The notes beneath the pieces were generated by a model, which did not search any database, was not told the origin of the DNA, and worked only from the letters and a program-made list of their open reading frames with translations. A stretch of DNA of 64,000 nt, from NCBI RefSeq assembly GCF_001746365.1, contig NZ_MJAJ01000008.1:62001-126000 (forward strand), given 5' to 3'. Below are positions 35,868 through 47,107 of this stretch, piece by piece (the first letter of the stretch is position 1; each line of letters opens with the position of its first letter). A program made the position numbers and the translations under genes. The stretch comes from Streptomyces sp. LUP30 (GTDB taxonomy: Bacteria; Actinomycetota; Actinomycetes; Streptomycetales; Streptomycetaceae).

Positions 35868-36338
35868 TCACTGGTCGGAGGCGTCCGACGAGTCGACCCC
35901 GTCCCAGACGTTCGAGTACCAGGGGCGGTCCGCCGCCCCGAGGTCGGCGCGGGACTGCCGGGCCGCGTCCGGGTCGACGACGATGTAGCCGGTCTCCCCC
36001 GGCAGCACGTAGTGCAGCCGCTGTCGGATCTGCTGCTCGGCGTACGCGTCGTCCTGCCAGCGCGCCTTCAGGTCGCGCAGCTGCTGCACGCGCTCGCTGG
36101 CCTGCTGCTTCTCACGCTCCAGATCGGCGACCTCGGCGCGCTGGGAGACGTACTGGCGCATGGGGTAGGCGAGGGCGACGATCAGCGTGCACAGGACGAG
36201 CGCCAGCAGGGCCGCGCGTCCGGTGAGCCGGGAGCGACGGGCCTGGCGCTTCGTCTGGGAGCGGTAGACCCGGGCCGCGGTCTGCTCGCCGAGCAGCTTG
36301 ATCCTGGTCGCGGTGGAGAACCGGTCCCGGCCGGTCAT
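35868..36338 (-). CDS. divIC: Septum formation initiator (DivIC/FtsB-like)
   Basis: 156-residue bitopic cell-division protein. A basic cytosolic N-terminus (1-40, KRQARRSRLTGR) precedes one membrane helix (about 41-59, ALLALVLCTLIVALAY), then a leucine-zipper-like coiled coil (about 65-100, VADLEREKQQASERVQQLRD) and an extracytoplasmic domain with RQRLHYVLPGETGYIVVDP. DivIC works with FtsL and FtsQ in the divisome. The ATG follows GAGGTGAG. It is the first gene of the divIC-DUF501-ppx operon. Confidence 0.88.
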   Translation of the reverse strand: MTGRDRFSTATRIKLLGEQTAARVYRSQTKRQARRSRLTGRAALLALVLCTLIVALAYPMRQYVSQRAEVADLEREKQQASERVQQLRDLKARWQDDAYAEQQIRQRLHYVLPGETGYIVVDPDAARQSRADLGAADRPWYSNVWDGVDSSDASDQ

Positions 36339-36442
36339 GAGAGCTCACCTCGCATCAGTACTCCTGGCGCCTGCTGGCCGGGGGCCCGGGGGCCGTCCCC
36401 CGGCACAGCACAGTACGGACATGTGCCACCCCCCTTCACGTG

Positions 36443-36487
36443 CGTACGTCCCCGCACACGGTACGGGACCGAGTACGGGGACGTACG
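36443..36487. terminator. Inverted repeat downstream of enolase
   Basis: CGTACGTCCCCG (36443-36454) and CGGGGACGTACG (36476-36487) are perfect 12-bp arms with a 21-nt loop, 51 bp past the eno stop on the minus strand and 105 bp upstream of divIC. Probable eno terminator or operon attenuator. Confidence 0.5.
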
Positions 36488-36537
36488 TACGACTGGCTGG
36501 GCCCTGCCCCTGGTGGGTGGGGCCGGCCCCTGCCGTG

Positions 36538-38106
<1,569 letters not shown>

Positions 38107-38171
38107 TCAAGAGGTCTTCAGTGTGCCGACCTCGGTCGTGGGGGCGCTGTGGCTTCTCAGGGAGCGGGGTG

Positions 38172-39131
<960 letters not shown>

Positions 39132-39137
39132 GCCTCG

Positions 39138-39167
39138 ACCGTAGACACGTGATCCGCCGAATTTCAA
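39138..39167 (-). promoter_or_regulatory. rpfA promoter
   Basis: Minus strand TTGAAA (39167-39162), 18-bp spacer, TACGGT (39143-39138), placing the transcript start at about 39131, exactly at the 5' edge of the riboswitch. Confidence 0.6.
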
Positions 39168-39269
39168 AGACGATCAGGGCTTCTGAGACTCATCCCACAC
39201 TTTCACCAAACCGGACATTCAGCGCGAAGTGTGACGCGAACTCCCGCTGTTTTTACCGGGTTTTGCGCC

Positions 39270-40331
39270 CTAATGGACCCCTGTGTCGAGGGTCTGACCG
39301 GGGGCGATGTCGCTCGGGTCGGCGCCTATGAGGTCCTTGTTCTCGGCGTAGAGGGCGCGCCATCCGCCGTCGAGGTCAAGGGAGTCGGCGATCGACACGA
39401 GCGAGTCCCCCTCCTGGACGACATACGTGGCCGCGGCGTGCCGGCCGGCGGACGCGGGGGCGGCGACGTTCGGCGCGACGTCCGTGGCGCTCTTGACGGT
39501 GTCCTCGTCGGCCGTGACCCCGCGATGCCGGCCGGAGCCGAGAGAGCCGGTGTCGACGAGACTCCAAGAGCCCACATCCTGGACCGACTTGTCCGACTCG
39601 TCCACTTCTGGGCTTACCGAGGGCGAACCGTCGACCGTTCCCCCGCCGCCCGCACCGGCCGAACCCTTGCCCCCGGCGGAGCCGGTGGAGTCGCCCGCCG
39701 CGGCGGAGGAAGAGGGTGAAGAGGACGAAGGTGAGGAAGGGGAGGAAGAGGACCCCGAGGGTGAACTGGACGGATCGGCGGACGAGTCGGACGAGCTCTT
39801 CTCGTCGGACGAGCCGTCGCCCGACGCGTCGGAGGAGCCCGAGGAGCCGGAGGATCCCGAGGATCCGGACAAACCTCTGGACAGATCGGACAATCCGGAG
39901 GAGGACGAACCTGAGGAGTCGTCCGCCAGCCCCGTGTCCACGGTCAGCGCGCCGTTCGCCTTGGTGAGGCCGGAGGTCAGCCCGCAGGTCCCCCACGCGC
40001 CGATGCCCTGGGCCGCGAGCACCTTCTGCGCCACCGCGATCTGCTGGTTGCGGCTGGCCAGATCGGGGCGCGTCGCGTAGTCGAGCCCGCCGTACGTCTC
40101 CCAGTCCTTCTGGCTGAGACTCAGGCCGCCGAACTCGCCGTCGCCCTTGTCGGCGCTCCACGAGCCACCGGTCTCGCACTGCGCCACCTTGTCCCACACC
40201 GTGCCGTCTGCGGCGCTCGCACCGGAGGCGGCGAGCAGCGGGATGGCGATGGCGGAGCCGGTCACCCCGGCCGCGACGAGGAGGGCCGGGGCCTGACGGG
40301 GGCGACGGTGTCGACCGTTCCCGGAGAGCAT
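39270..40331 (-). CDS. Second Rpf-LysM muralytic protein with long Ser-rich linker
   Basis: 353-residue secreted protein (rpfC-like by position and content). The signal peptide is about 1-38. The Rpf domain is about 40-118 (VWDKVAQCETGGSWSADKGD, FGGLSLSQKDWETYGGLDYA). A ~150-residue low-complexity Ser/Gly/Asp/Pro linker follows, then a LysM domain (about 300-350: YVVQEGDSLVSIADSLDL, then IAPGQTLD). The linker should span the cell wall. The ATG at 40331 is preceded by AAAGG at eight bases. It lies upstream of rpfA on the same strand, with a ~390-bp gap holding the rpfA promoter and riboswitch. Confidence 0.88.
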   Translation of the reverse strand: MLSGNGRHRRPRQAPALLVAAGVTGSAIAIPLLAASGASAADGTVWDKVAQCETGGSWSADKGDGEFGGLSLSQKDWETYGGLDYATRPDLASRNQQIAVAQKVLAAQGIGAWGTCGLTSGLTKANGALTVDTGLADDSSGSSSSGLSDLSRGLSGSSGSSGSSGSSDASGDGSSDEKSSSDSSADPSSSPSGSSSSPSSPSSSSPSSSAAAGDSTGSAGGKGSAGAGGGGTVDGSPSVSPEVDESDKSVQDVGSWSLVDTGSLGSGRHRGVTADEDTVKSATDVAPNVAAPASAGRHAAATYVVQEGDSLVSIADSLDLDGGWRALYAENKDLIGADPSDIAPGQTLDTGVH

Positions 40332-40535
40332 GCGAGGGGCCTTTCTCTGGACAGCAGTACCGGCGCGGCGTCCGAGACCGGCCCGTCGCGCTGACGAGTG
40401 AACGTATCGGCAGACGATCACTTGTCACAAGTTCATGCCGCGCAGATCACGTGAAGATCACAGAGTTGAGGACCGGTCACCTTTGCTGCGCCGAATGGTC
40501 ACACTCCGGCTGACATGTGATCAGATCCGGGCCGG

Positions 40536-41831
40536 TCATGCACCGGAACGCTCCGTGGTGAACTGCACCGGCAACGTCCGCAGTCCACGCATGATGAGCC
40601 CGCCCCGCCACCTCAACTCGGCCGGATCCGCCGCCAGTCGGAGGTCGGGCAGCCTGGTGAGAAGGGTGGCCAGCGCGGTCCGGCCCTCGAGCCGGGCCAA
40701 CGGGGCGCCCAGGCAGTAGTGGATGCCGTGGCCGTAGCCGAGATGCTGGTTGTCACGGCGGGAGAGATCGAGCGCGTCGGGATCCGTGAAGCGCGCCGGA
40801 TCGCGGTCGGCTGCCGCGAGGACGACGAGGACGGGATCGCCGGGCGCGATGTCCTGACCGCCGATGCGGAGCGGCTCGGTCGCGAACCGCCAGGTCGCCA
40901 GTTCCACAGGGCCGTCGTAGCGCAGGAGTTCCTCGATCCCGGTCTCCAGCAGGGAACGGTCGCCGCCGTCCTCGGTGAGGGACCGCTGGAGGCGGGCACG
41001 CTGCTCGGGGTGGGTGAGGAGGGCGTAGGCGCCGTTGCCGATGAGGTTGACCGTCGTCTCGAAGCCCGCGAACAGCAGGATGAAGGCCATGGCCGCCGCC
41101 TCGTTCTCGGTGAGGTGCTCGCCGTCGTCCGAGGCGCGGATCAGGCCGGAGATGAGGTCCTCGCCGGGGTCCGGCCGAGCGGGCAGCTCCGCGCGCTTGC
41201 GGTGGATGAGCTCCAGCAGATAGCCGCGCATCTTCTTCACCGACCGCGCGACACCGCCACGCGGCCCCCCGCCGTGCCGGATCATCATGCCCGCCCAGTC
41301 CCGGAAGTCGTCCTGGTCCTCGCGCGGGACGCCCAGCAGGTCGCAGATGGCGTAGATGGGCAGGGGGAAGGCGAAGTCATGGATCAGGTCGGCCTCGCCC
41401 TCGTCCGCGAACCGGTCGAGGAGGCGGTCGGTCAGCTCCTGCACCCGGGGCGCGAACTCGGCGACCCGGCGGGGCGTGAACGCCTTGCTGACGAGCCGAC
41501 GCAGCCGGGTGTGGTCGGGCGGGTCGATGTTCAGCAGATGCGTCATCAGCTCGGCCTTGCGCTCACCGGGGATGCCGGTCTTCCCCTTGGCGTGGGCCGG
41601 CTCGTCGTGGTGGGCGGGGTTCTTGGACAGCCGCTGGTCGGCGAGGGCCTCTTTCGCGTCGGCGTACCGGGTGACCAGCCAGGCCTCGACACCGCTGGGC
41701 AGCTCGGTGCGGTGCACGGGGGCGTGCTCGCGCAACCAGGCGTAGGCGGGGTAGGGGTCGGTGGCGAACTCCCAGGTGAACAGCTCGGGAGCGGGCGGGA
41801 CGTCGGCCTGGGGGCGGGGCTGGTTGGTCAC
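40536..41831 (-). CDS. Cytochrome P450, CYP107-like
   Basis: 431-residue soluble class I P450 monooxygenase needing ferredoxin and reductase from elsewhere. The I-helix is FAGFETTVN (usually AGHETT; His replaced by Phe). K-helix EELLR and the heme loop YGHGIHYCLG with Cys373 as thiolate ligand follow; the usual Phe of FxxGxxxCxG is Tyr. LLNIDPPDHTRLRRLV is the conserved C-helix region. Position beside rpf, mazG and eno genes matches the CYP107U family that is needed for sporulation in S. coelicolor (from memory); the physiological substrate is unknown to me. Confidence 0.85.
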   Translation of the reverse strand: MTNQPRPQADVPPAPELFTWEFATDPYPAYAWLREHAPVHRTELPSGVEAWLVTRYADAKEALADQRLSKNPAHHDEPAHAKGKTGIPGERKAELMTHLLNIDPPDHTRLRRLVSKAFTPRRVAEFAPRVQELTDRLLDRFADEGEADLIHDFAFPLPIYAICDLLGVPREDQDDFRDWAGMMIRHGGGPRGGVARSVKKMRGYLLELIHRKRAELPARPDPGEDLISGLIRASDDGEHLTENEAAAMAFILLFAGFETTVNLIGNGAYALLTHPEQRARLQRSLTEDGGDRSLLETGIEELLRYDGPVELATWRFATEPLRIGGQDIAPGDPVLVVLAAADRDPARFTDPDALDLSRRDNQHLGYGHGIHYCLGAPLARLEGRTALATLLTRLPDLRLAADPAELRWRGGLIMRGLRTLPVQFTTERSGA

Positions 41832-42019
41832 TCCACGACGGTAGCGGGGCCCCGGGCGAGACCTGCGCGCGCACCCGCAAGGCCTGGCCCGGCGGCCCGG
41901 CGGTGCCGGCGGCCCGGCCGTGCCGACGAGCCGCTTCCGCTTCCGCGGGTTCCTTCGCCCGCACCAAGTACGCGGGCAGTAGGTGCGCGGTCAGCCAGGT
42001 GGGCGGGCAGCAGGGGCGC

Positions 42020-42056
42020 GGGCACTCGGGCACTCGGGCACTCGGGCACTCGGGCA
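42020..42056. repeat. 8-bp microsatellite
   Basis: GGGCACTC repeated four times perfectly plus five bases, in the 248-bp gap between mazG and the P450 gene. The unit length is not a multiple of three, so it is non-coding and could slip. Confidence 0.95.
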
Positions 42057-42079
42057 GCGGGTTCGCCGAGGAGGCCCCG

Positions 42080-43207
42080 CTAACCGGCCACCCCTTCGGC
42101 AGCCCGGATCGCGTCCCGGTACGCCCTCGCCGCCGCCCGCAGCGCCGCCTCCGGGTCCACGCCCTCGGACTCCGCGCGGGCGGCGAGGGCGAGCAGTTCG
42201 TAGCCGATGCCGCCGGCGCCCGTGCCCCTCGCGTCCCTGCCTCCTGCGTCCTTGCCCTCCGTGTCCTCGTCCTCTGCGCCCGTGTCCCCTGGGCCCGTGC
42301 CGACCGCGCCTATGCCGTCGGCCGTCGGGAGCGGCACGTCCAGTCCCGCCGTCCGGGCCCGGGCCACCAGCTTGGCAGCGAGGGCCAGTCCGGGCTGGTG
42401 GAGGGGGACGCCGTCCGTCACGGACTCGCGTCGTTTCTCGTCCGCCTTCGTGCGCAGCCAGTGCGCCTTGACCTCCTCCGGGGTCGTGGCCGTGGCGTCG
42501 CCGAAGACATGGGGGTGGCGGTGGATGAGCTTGGCGACGATCGTGCCCGCGACGTCGTCGACGGAGAACGGGGACTCCGCGTCCTCCTCGGCGATGCGGG
42601 CGTGGAAGACGACCTGGAGCAGAACGTCGCCCAGTTCCTCGCGGAGCTCGTCGCGGTCGCCGTCCTCGATCGCCTCGACCAGTTCGTACGACTCCTCGAC
42701 CGCGTACTTCGCCAGCCCCCGGTGGGTCTGCCGGGAGGACCAGGGGCACTCGGCGCGGATGCGGTCCATGACCTGGACGAGGTCGAGCAGGCGGGCGCCG
42801 GGCAGGTCGTAGGAGGCGGGGAGCAGCTCCAGCTCGGGCATCGCCACGCGTCCGGAGCCCGCCAGCCGGGCCAGCCCGTCCGTGAGCGCCGGCTCGCCCT
42901 CGCCCGTCGCCACGACCACGACCGTGCGGCCGCCCTCGCAGGCGGCGACGAGGCCCTCGGCGGTCGGGGACGTCTCCTCGACCGTGAGCCCGGCGTCCCG
43001 CAGATAGGGCAGTTGCGGATGCGCGCCGTCCGCGCACAGCACCTGGTCCGCCGTGCGCAGGGCCTGCCAGGCGGGCCAGGACAGCAGGCCGGGGGCGACG
43101 CGGTGGCTGGTGGTGAGCAGGACGATGCGGCCGGAGGCCGAGGGGGCCTCGAAGACCGCGGCGGGGCCGCCGGCCGGGCGGCCGCTGGGCGGGCTGGATG
43201 CGTTCAC
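42080..43207 (-). CDS. mazG: MazG-family nucleoside triphosphate pyrophosphohydrolase
   Basis: 375-residue all-alpha NTP pyrophosphatase that removes non-canonical or excess NTPs, giving NMP and PPi. An N-terminal region (about 30-120) resembles a tetrapyrrole-methylase-like module. The MazG core (about 140-240) has CPWSSRQTHRGLAKYAVEE (usually CPWDREQT), EESYELVEAI with EExxE metal ligands, and ELGDVLLQVVFHARIAEED. A Gly/Asp/Glu/Thr-rich insertion (about 297-328) splits the C-terminal part before ELLALAARAESEGVDPE. The GTG at 43207 is the best start; the ribosome-binding site is weak. Confidence 0.85.
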   Translation of the reverse strand: MNASSPPSGRPAGGPAAVFEAPSASGRIVLLTTSHRVAPGLLSWPAWQALRTADQVLCADGAHPQLPYLRDAGLTVEETSPTAEGLVAACEGGRTVVVVATGEGEPALTDGLARLAGSGRVAMPELELLPASYDLPGARLLDLVQVMDRIRAECPWSSRQTHRGLAKYAVEESYELVEAIEDGDRDELREELGDVLLQVVFHARIAEEDAESPFSVDDVAGTIVAKLIHRHPHVFGDATATTPEEVKAHWLRTKADEKRRESVTDGVPLHQPGLALAAKLVARARTAGLDVPLPTADGIGAVGTGPGDTGAEDEDTEGKDAGGRDARGTGAGGIGYELLALAARAESEGVDPEAALRAAARAYRDAIRAAEGVAG

Positions 43208-43301
43208 ACCCCGAACGTAACCCACACCCGCCGACGGCCCCAGGAGTTGTCCACAGGCCCGGCGCATTCGTCATACCGGTCGGGGCGGCGGGGCGGCGCC
43301 G

Positions 43302-43946
43302 TCACGTCGTCTGCTGGGTTCCCGCCGTCGAGGTCTCGCGTACCCAGGGGGTCTTCGCGTCGACGCGGGCGACCTTGCGGGCGTCCCAGCTGCCGTAGCG
43401 CGGGTTGAGGTCGACGCCGAGGGACTTGGACGCCTTGGACAGGGCGTTCCAGAACGCGGGCTGGCTGGTGTTCGTGCCGAGCTCGGTGGCGAGTTTCTGG
43501 GCCTCCAGCTGGAGGCGGAGGTTGTCTTCGAGGCGCTGCGGCGGGATGCCGTACTGCTGGAGCCACGCCTTGCGGAGCCCCTCCGCGCCGCCGGCCTGCT
43601 GTTCCAGGCCGGCCCGCATCTGCTGCACCTCGTGGGGCGTGACGGTGACGCCCGCGTCCTCGGCGGCCCGCTGCAGCACACGGTCGAGAACCATGCTGTG
43701 CAGGGTGTCGCGGGTGAGGGTGCCGGTCTGGGCGAGGGCCTGCGCGTACTGCGTGTCGTCGGTGAAGGCGGCGCGCTGGGCGGCGCGGACCTCCTTCACC
43801 CGGCTCTCCAGCTGCGCGACGGTGATCCGCTGCCCGCCGACGACGGCCGCCGCGCCGGGATGCGCGTCACTCCCGCAGGCGGCCAGAAGAGGGGCCGCCG
43901 CGATCACGGCGGACAGCAGGAGCGCGGTGCGGCGACGGCGGTGCAA
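43302..43946 (-). CDS. SurA-N-like lipoprotein, probable foldase/chaperone
   Basis: 214 residues from an unusual TTG start. The TTG at 43946 follows GGGAGG and opens directly into a signal peptide HRRRRTALLLSAVIAAAPLL ending in lipobox LAAC; in-frame ATG/GTG starts upstream would put ~38 non-signal residues before it. The mature part is helical and resembles the N-terminal domain of SurA/PrsA-type foldases (VVGGQRITVAQLESRVKEV, then TPHEVQQMRAGLEQQAGG). There is no rotamase (parvulin) domain. It lies 94 bp upstream of mazG on the same strand, an arrangement shared by many actinobacteria. Confidence 0.78.
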   Translation of the reverse strand: MHRRRRTALLLSAVIAAAPLLAACGSDAHPGAAAVVGGQRITVAQLESRVKEVRAAQRAAFTDDTQYAQALAQTGTLTRDTLHSMVLDRVLQRAAEDAGVTVTPHEVQQMRAGLEQQAGGAEGLRKAWLQQYGIPPQRLEDNLRLQLEAQKLATELGTNTSQPAFWNALSKASKSLGVDLNPRYGSWDARKVARVDAKTPWVRETSTAGTQQTT

Positions 43947-44102
43947 GGAAACCTCCCGAGGAGATTGTGCGACGGTGCACAAAGTCTTGCGGTGATCGAT
44001 GGTAGGCAGTGGCGGGCCCGGGGCCAACCCATTCGACCAACGATTCACCAGGACTTCGGGCACCGCCGCGCCCGGCCGCCGCCCGCTCGTCGGTGCGAGC
44101 GC

Positions 44103-44500
44103 TCAGCCCCGCGTGTCCACCGCGTGCTCGACCCCGTCCGCGACGTCCGCGCGCAGGCCGTCGCCCGTGGCGGCCGTGCGCACGTTCACGTTCGCGCGCG
44201 TGGCGTCGCCCACCAGGACGAAGCCGACCTTCTTGTACTGCCTTGTACTGCGGCGCCGTCGCCCGGGCCGCGGTGACCCGGGGTCTCCGACGGCCAGGAC
44301 GACGTCGCAGGAACACTGGAGGAGGCCGTTGGGGAAGGGGCGCGCGTTGCCGGCGCTCTGTTCGCCGGTCACCTGCGCGTAGCGCACGCGCGCGTGCGTC
44401 TTCAGGGACGCGTCCCGCATGCCCTGCCGGACGGTGGCCGTCGCGCGCCGGGCGTGCGCAGCATCGCGCCGGCGACCGCTCCCGCGAAGACGATCCTCAT
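44103..44500 (-). pseudogene. Possible decayed gene for a small secreted protein
   Basis: A good start (ATG 44500 after GGAG) opens MRIVFAGAVAGAMLRT, which looks like a signal peptide, but this frame stops after about 32 codons. Protein-like sequence continues in the next frame (SLKTHARVRYAQVTGEQSAG, FPNGLLQCSCDVVLAVGD), then appears to switch once more (ARATAPQYK) and back (KVGFVLVGDATRANVNV). The last switch coincides with a perfect 10-bp tandem duplication CTTGTACTGC at 44232-44251. I read this as a frameshifted relic, but a genuine 105-residue ORF (44103-44420) is possible. Confidence 0.35.
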
Positions 44501-44534
44501 CTCCGGCTCCCCCTCCGGTCCCGGGTGGGTCCGA

Positions 44535-45365
44535 TCAGCCGACGATGGCGACCGGGGCGTCCCACGCGTCACGGTCCACGGTGATCGTGTAACCGCCGCG
44601 GGTCTCCTTGCTGTTGACCTGGTACTGGTGACCGCGGCTGTGGTCGGTGAACTGGGTGGCGCCCCAGGGCCAGTCGGTGGTCGTGGTGTACTTCCCGTCC
44701 CACAGGGCGTACCAGAGGTTGCCCGGCAGGTCCGTCTTGTTCGTCGCGGTGGCGATCGCCTTGGCGCTGGAGCTGCTGAAGCCGTAGTAGCCGCTCCGGT
44801 AGATCTTGGCGCGGAGCGTCTTGGTGAAGGAGCGCACATACGCCAGCACGGCGTCGTTGCACGCCTTGTTGGTGATGTCGTAGGGCTCCATGTCGAGGTA
44901 GATCGCGCTGCCGGCCTTCATGCCGAGTGCCGAGGCCTTGGCGACCGCGTCCGTGCCGTCGGTCGCGCCGAGGGAGGTGGCCGTGGCGGCGGTGATCTTC
45001 TCGGGGCTCGAGCCGGTCTGGCACGGCGGCTGGGCGCCGACGTAGATCGGGATGAGCCTCATGCCGACCGCGTTGACCGACTTCACCCAGGAAGCGGTCA
45101 GGTTGGGCTGCGCGCAGCCGCGGTTCTTGCCGCCGACGTAGACGGCCGCGCCGCCGTAGTAGCCGTCCGTCTTCCACGCCTTCATCGCCGCCAGCGAGGG
45201 TGCGGTGCAGGCGTCGAACGCGCGGCCGGTGTAGGTCTTCTGGGCGGGCCAGGTGGTGGCCGCCATGGAGGTCTGGGCGGCTATGCCGGCCCCCGCGAGA
45301 ACGGCCGCGCCGGCCACGCCCCACGTGATGTATCTGCGCTTCCTGGACTGCCGGTGCTCGGCCAT
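44535..45365 (-). CDS. Secreted DUF1906 (Rv2525c-like) glycoside-hydrolase-like protein
   Basis: 276 residues. A basic N-terminus and hydrophobic signal/anchor (RKRRYITWGVAGAAVLAGAG) end near ASMAA, then a TIM-barrel-like domain of the DUF1906 family: GRAFDACTAPSLAAMKAW, GYYGGAAVYVGG, IPIYVGAQPP, AIYLDMEPYD with the acidic residues of the putative active site, and the C-terminal FTDHSRGHQYQV segment. Relatives are extracellular and may act on peptidoglycan. ATG 45365 is next to GGTGGGGG. It sits in the variable pocket between the SurA-like gene and mfd. Confidence 0.82.
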   Translation of the reverse strand: MAEHRQSRKRRYITWGVAGAAVLAGAGIAAQTSMAATTWPAQKTYTGRAFDACTAPSLAAMKAWKTDGYYGGAAVYVGGKNRGCAQPNLTASWVKSVNAVGMRLIPIYVGAQPPCQTGSSPEKITAATATSLGATDGTDAVAKASALGMKAGSAIYLDMEPYDITNKACNDAVLAYVRSFTKTLRAKIYRSGYYGFSSSSAKAIATATNKTDLPGNLWYALWDGKYTTTTDWPWGATQFTDHSRGHQYQVNSKETRGGYTITVDRDAWDAPVAIVG

Positions 45366-45684
45366 CCCCCACCCCATCGTTCGTGTGTGCGCACAGCGCC
45401 GACGGCGCGTACGACTGTGTCCCGCCAGGCCTTCCGTGGTGCGCTGCGTGGCACCGGAGTCCTGTGGTTCTGCGTTCGGGGCACGACGATACGGCGTCGT
45501 CTCGACGTTCCGCACCGCAAAACGGATCGCACGGTACCCCGCGGCGTCCCAGTGATCGGGAAACGCGAAGCCCGCAGAGCGGCAAGAATCAGCCATGTCA
45601 CGGTAAAGACGCGACGCCCCGACACGGTCCGCGTCCCGGTCGGCCCGTGCCCTACCCTGGCTCCCTGGTGACTTGGGGGGCGAC
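45366..45684. other. Divergent intergenic region, no gene seen
   Basis: 319 bp between the divergent DUF1906 and small membrane-protein genes. The only structure noticed is a short perfect palindrome TGTGCGCACA near 45389. Promoters were not identified with confidence. Confidence 0.4.
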
Positions 45685-46074
45685 ATGACGATGCCGACGA
45701 CGGCGACGGGCGGGGACAGACGGCTGGAGGGCGGCTGGTTCCAGCGGCTGGCCTGGACGGTCCTGGTGTGGGGCTCACTGGGCTTCCTTGCGTGGGTGCC
45801 CTTCCTGTACGTGGCGATCCGCCGCGGGCTGCCCTCCGACTGGACGGCCGTCGGGGCGTTCTCCCTGTACGAGTGCGTGATCGTGACCATGACGGCGGTC
45901 TCGGACAACGACGACGGGGACGCCTTCTTCGGCGTCACGTTCCTGACGGCCCTGGCGACCGCGACGGTGCTGCTGCTGTTCGCGGTCTTCGACAACAGGC
46001 CGCGGCAGTCGGCCCCGGCGTACGGGGCGACGCAGGCCAACCCCTACCAGCAGGGTTACCCGTACGGGCGGTAG
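45685..46074 (+). CDS. Small membrane protein with Tyr/Pro-rich tail
   Basis: 129 residues with three hydrophobic helices (about 24-44, 57-72 and 83-103) and a C-terminal tail APAYGATQANPYQQGYPYGR of the kind seen in many Streptomyces envelope proteins. Family not recognised. The ATG at 45685 follows a G-rich TTGGGGGG. Monocistronic, convergent with the HNH nuclease gene. Confidence 0.6.
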   Translation: MTMPTTATGGDRRLEGGWFQRLAWTVLVWGSLGFLAWVPFLYVAIRRGLPSDWTAVGAFSLYECVIVTMTAVSDNDDGDAFFGVTFLTALATATVLLLFAVFDNRPRQSAPAYGATQANPYQQGYPYGR

Positions 46075-46170
46075 CCGTGGCGGCCGCGGCCGCCACCGGG
46101 GCGCCGACGTCGCCGGGGCGCTGCGATGCCACGCACCCGCAGCGGGAAACCCCGGCCGACGACCGGGTGT

Positions 46171-46920
46171 TCAGCCCGCGTGGAAGCGCCCCGGCGCCTT
46201 CGTCGGGTTGCCGCCGACGGGGAGTTTCTGGCCGGGGCAGGCCGTCAGGACCTTCTCCATCGCTGACTTCTCGGCTTCGCTGACCCACAGTCCGTACTTC
46301 TTCTTCACCGCCACCTGCGCCGCGACATAGGTGCACCGGTAGCCCTTGTTGGGCGGCAGCCAGGTCGCCGTGTCGCCGTCGCCCTTGGAGCGGTTGGTGC
46401 TCGCGTCCACCGCCAGCAGGTTGAGCGGGTCGTTGGCGAGGGCTATCCGCTTGGACGCGTCCCAGTACTTGGCGCCCTTCTGCCAGGCGTCGGACAGGGC
46501 GACCATGTGGTCGATGTCGACCTTGCTGCTGCCCCGCCGGTAGGTCACGTCCTTGCCCGAGTACGGGTCGGACTCCAGCACGCCGTAGGACACCTTGCAG
46601 TGGCCGCCGGTGAACCTCACCTGGTCCAGGTCGCGCTTGAGGATGTCGTCCCTGGTGTCGCAGGCGTTGGAGTCCGTGTCCGCCCAGGCGGCGCCGAACT
46701 TCTCCCGGTCGTAACCGGTCTTGGGCGCACGCCCCTTCACGGGCAGCGACCTCGCCGCGGCGAGAGCCGCTCCGCCACCGGCCGTCGCCCCTGCTCCGGC
46801 CTCTCCGGGGCCGGTGCCCGCACCGGCTCCCGAGCCGGTGATCTGGTCGGTGCACCCGGACACCGTCACGGCACACATCAGCACGGCGGCGACCGCCGCT
46901 CCGCCCCTCAGACGCTTCAC
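46171..46920 (-). CDS. Secreted HNH-type nuclease lipoprotein (DUF1524)
   Basis: 249 residues. The signal peptide ends in lipobox VSGC (Cys23), followed by a Gly/Ala-rich linker. The DUF1524/GmrSD-C-like nuclease domain starts at about 60: KTGYDREKFGAAWADTDSN, then VDIDHMVALSDAWQKGA, where D-H is the His-Me finger core, and NDPLNLLAVDASTNRSKGDGD completing the HNH fold, ending with CTYVAAQVAVKKKYGL. It probably degrades extracellular DNA at the cell surface. GTG 46920 follows GGGGAGGGG. Confidence 0.85.
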   Translation of the reverse strand: MKRLRGGAAVAAVLMCAVTVSGCTDQITGSGAGAGTGPGEAGAGATAGGGAALAAARSLPVKGRAPKTGYDREKFGAAWADTDSNACDTRDDILKRDLDQVRFTGGHCKVSYGVLESDPYSGKDVTYRRGSSKVDIDHMVALSDAWQKGAKYWDASKRIALANDPLNLLAVDASTNRSKGDGDTATWLPPNKGYRCTYVAAQVAVKKKYGLWVSEAEKSAMEKVLTACPGQKLPVGGNPTKAPGRFHAG

Positions 46921-47064
46921 GCGCCCCTCCCCTGCCTGCCCGCTGCCACCCCGCACAGGGCGGATTCCCCTGCTGGGGACCGGCACACACCCTAGCGAGG
47001 GGCGCACGGAGGCAGCGGGCGGTCCAGACCACCGGAGGCTCAAGTGGGCATTTGCCGCATCTCG

Positions 47065-47091
47065 GGAATATCGTCGGTGGGTAGTCACGTT
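47065..47091 (+). promoter_or_regulatory. Sigma-R-like promoter motif before antitoxin-like gene
   Basis: GGAAT (47065-47069), 19 bp, GTT (47089-47091), resembling the thiol-stress sigma factor consensus GGAAT-N18/19-GTT. The transcript would start only about ten bases before the start codon, so support is weak. Confidence 0.25.
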
Positions 47092-47107
47092 CGCAAAGGA
47101 GCTCTGG

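Noticed and set aside
41828..42049. Small ORFs around the octanucleotide repeat
   Set aside because: They are driven by the 8-bp repeat and Ala/Gly/Arg-rich sequence and lack ribosome-binding sites.
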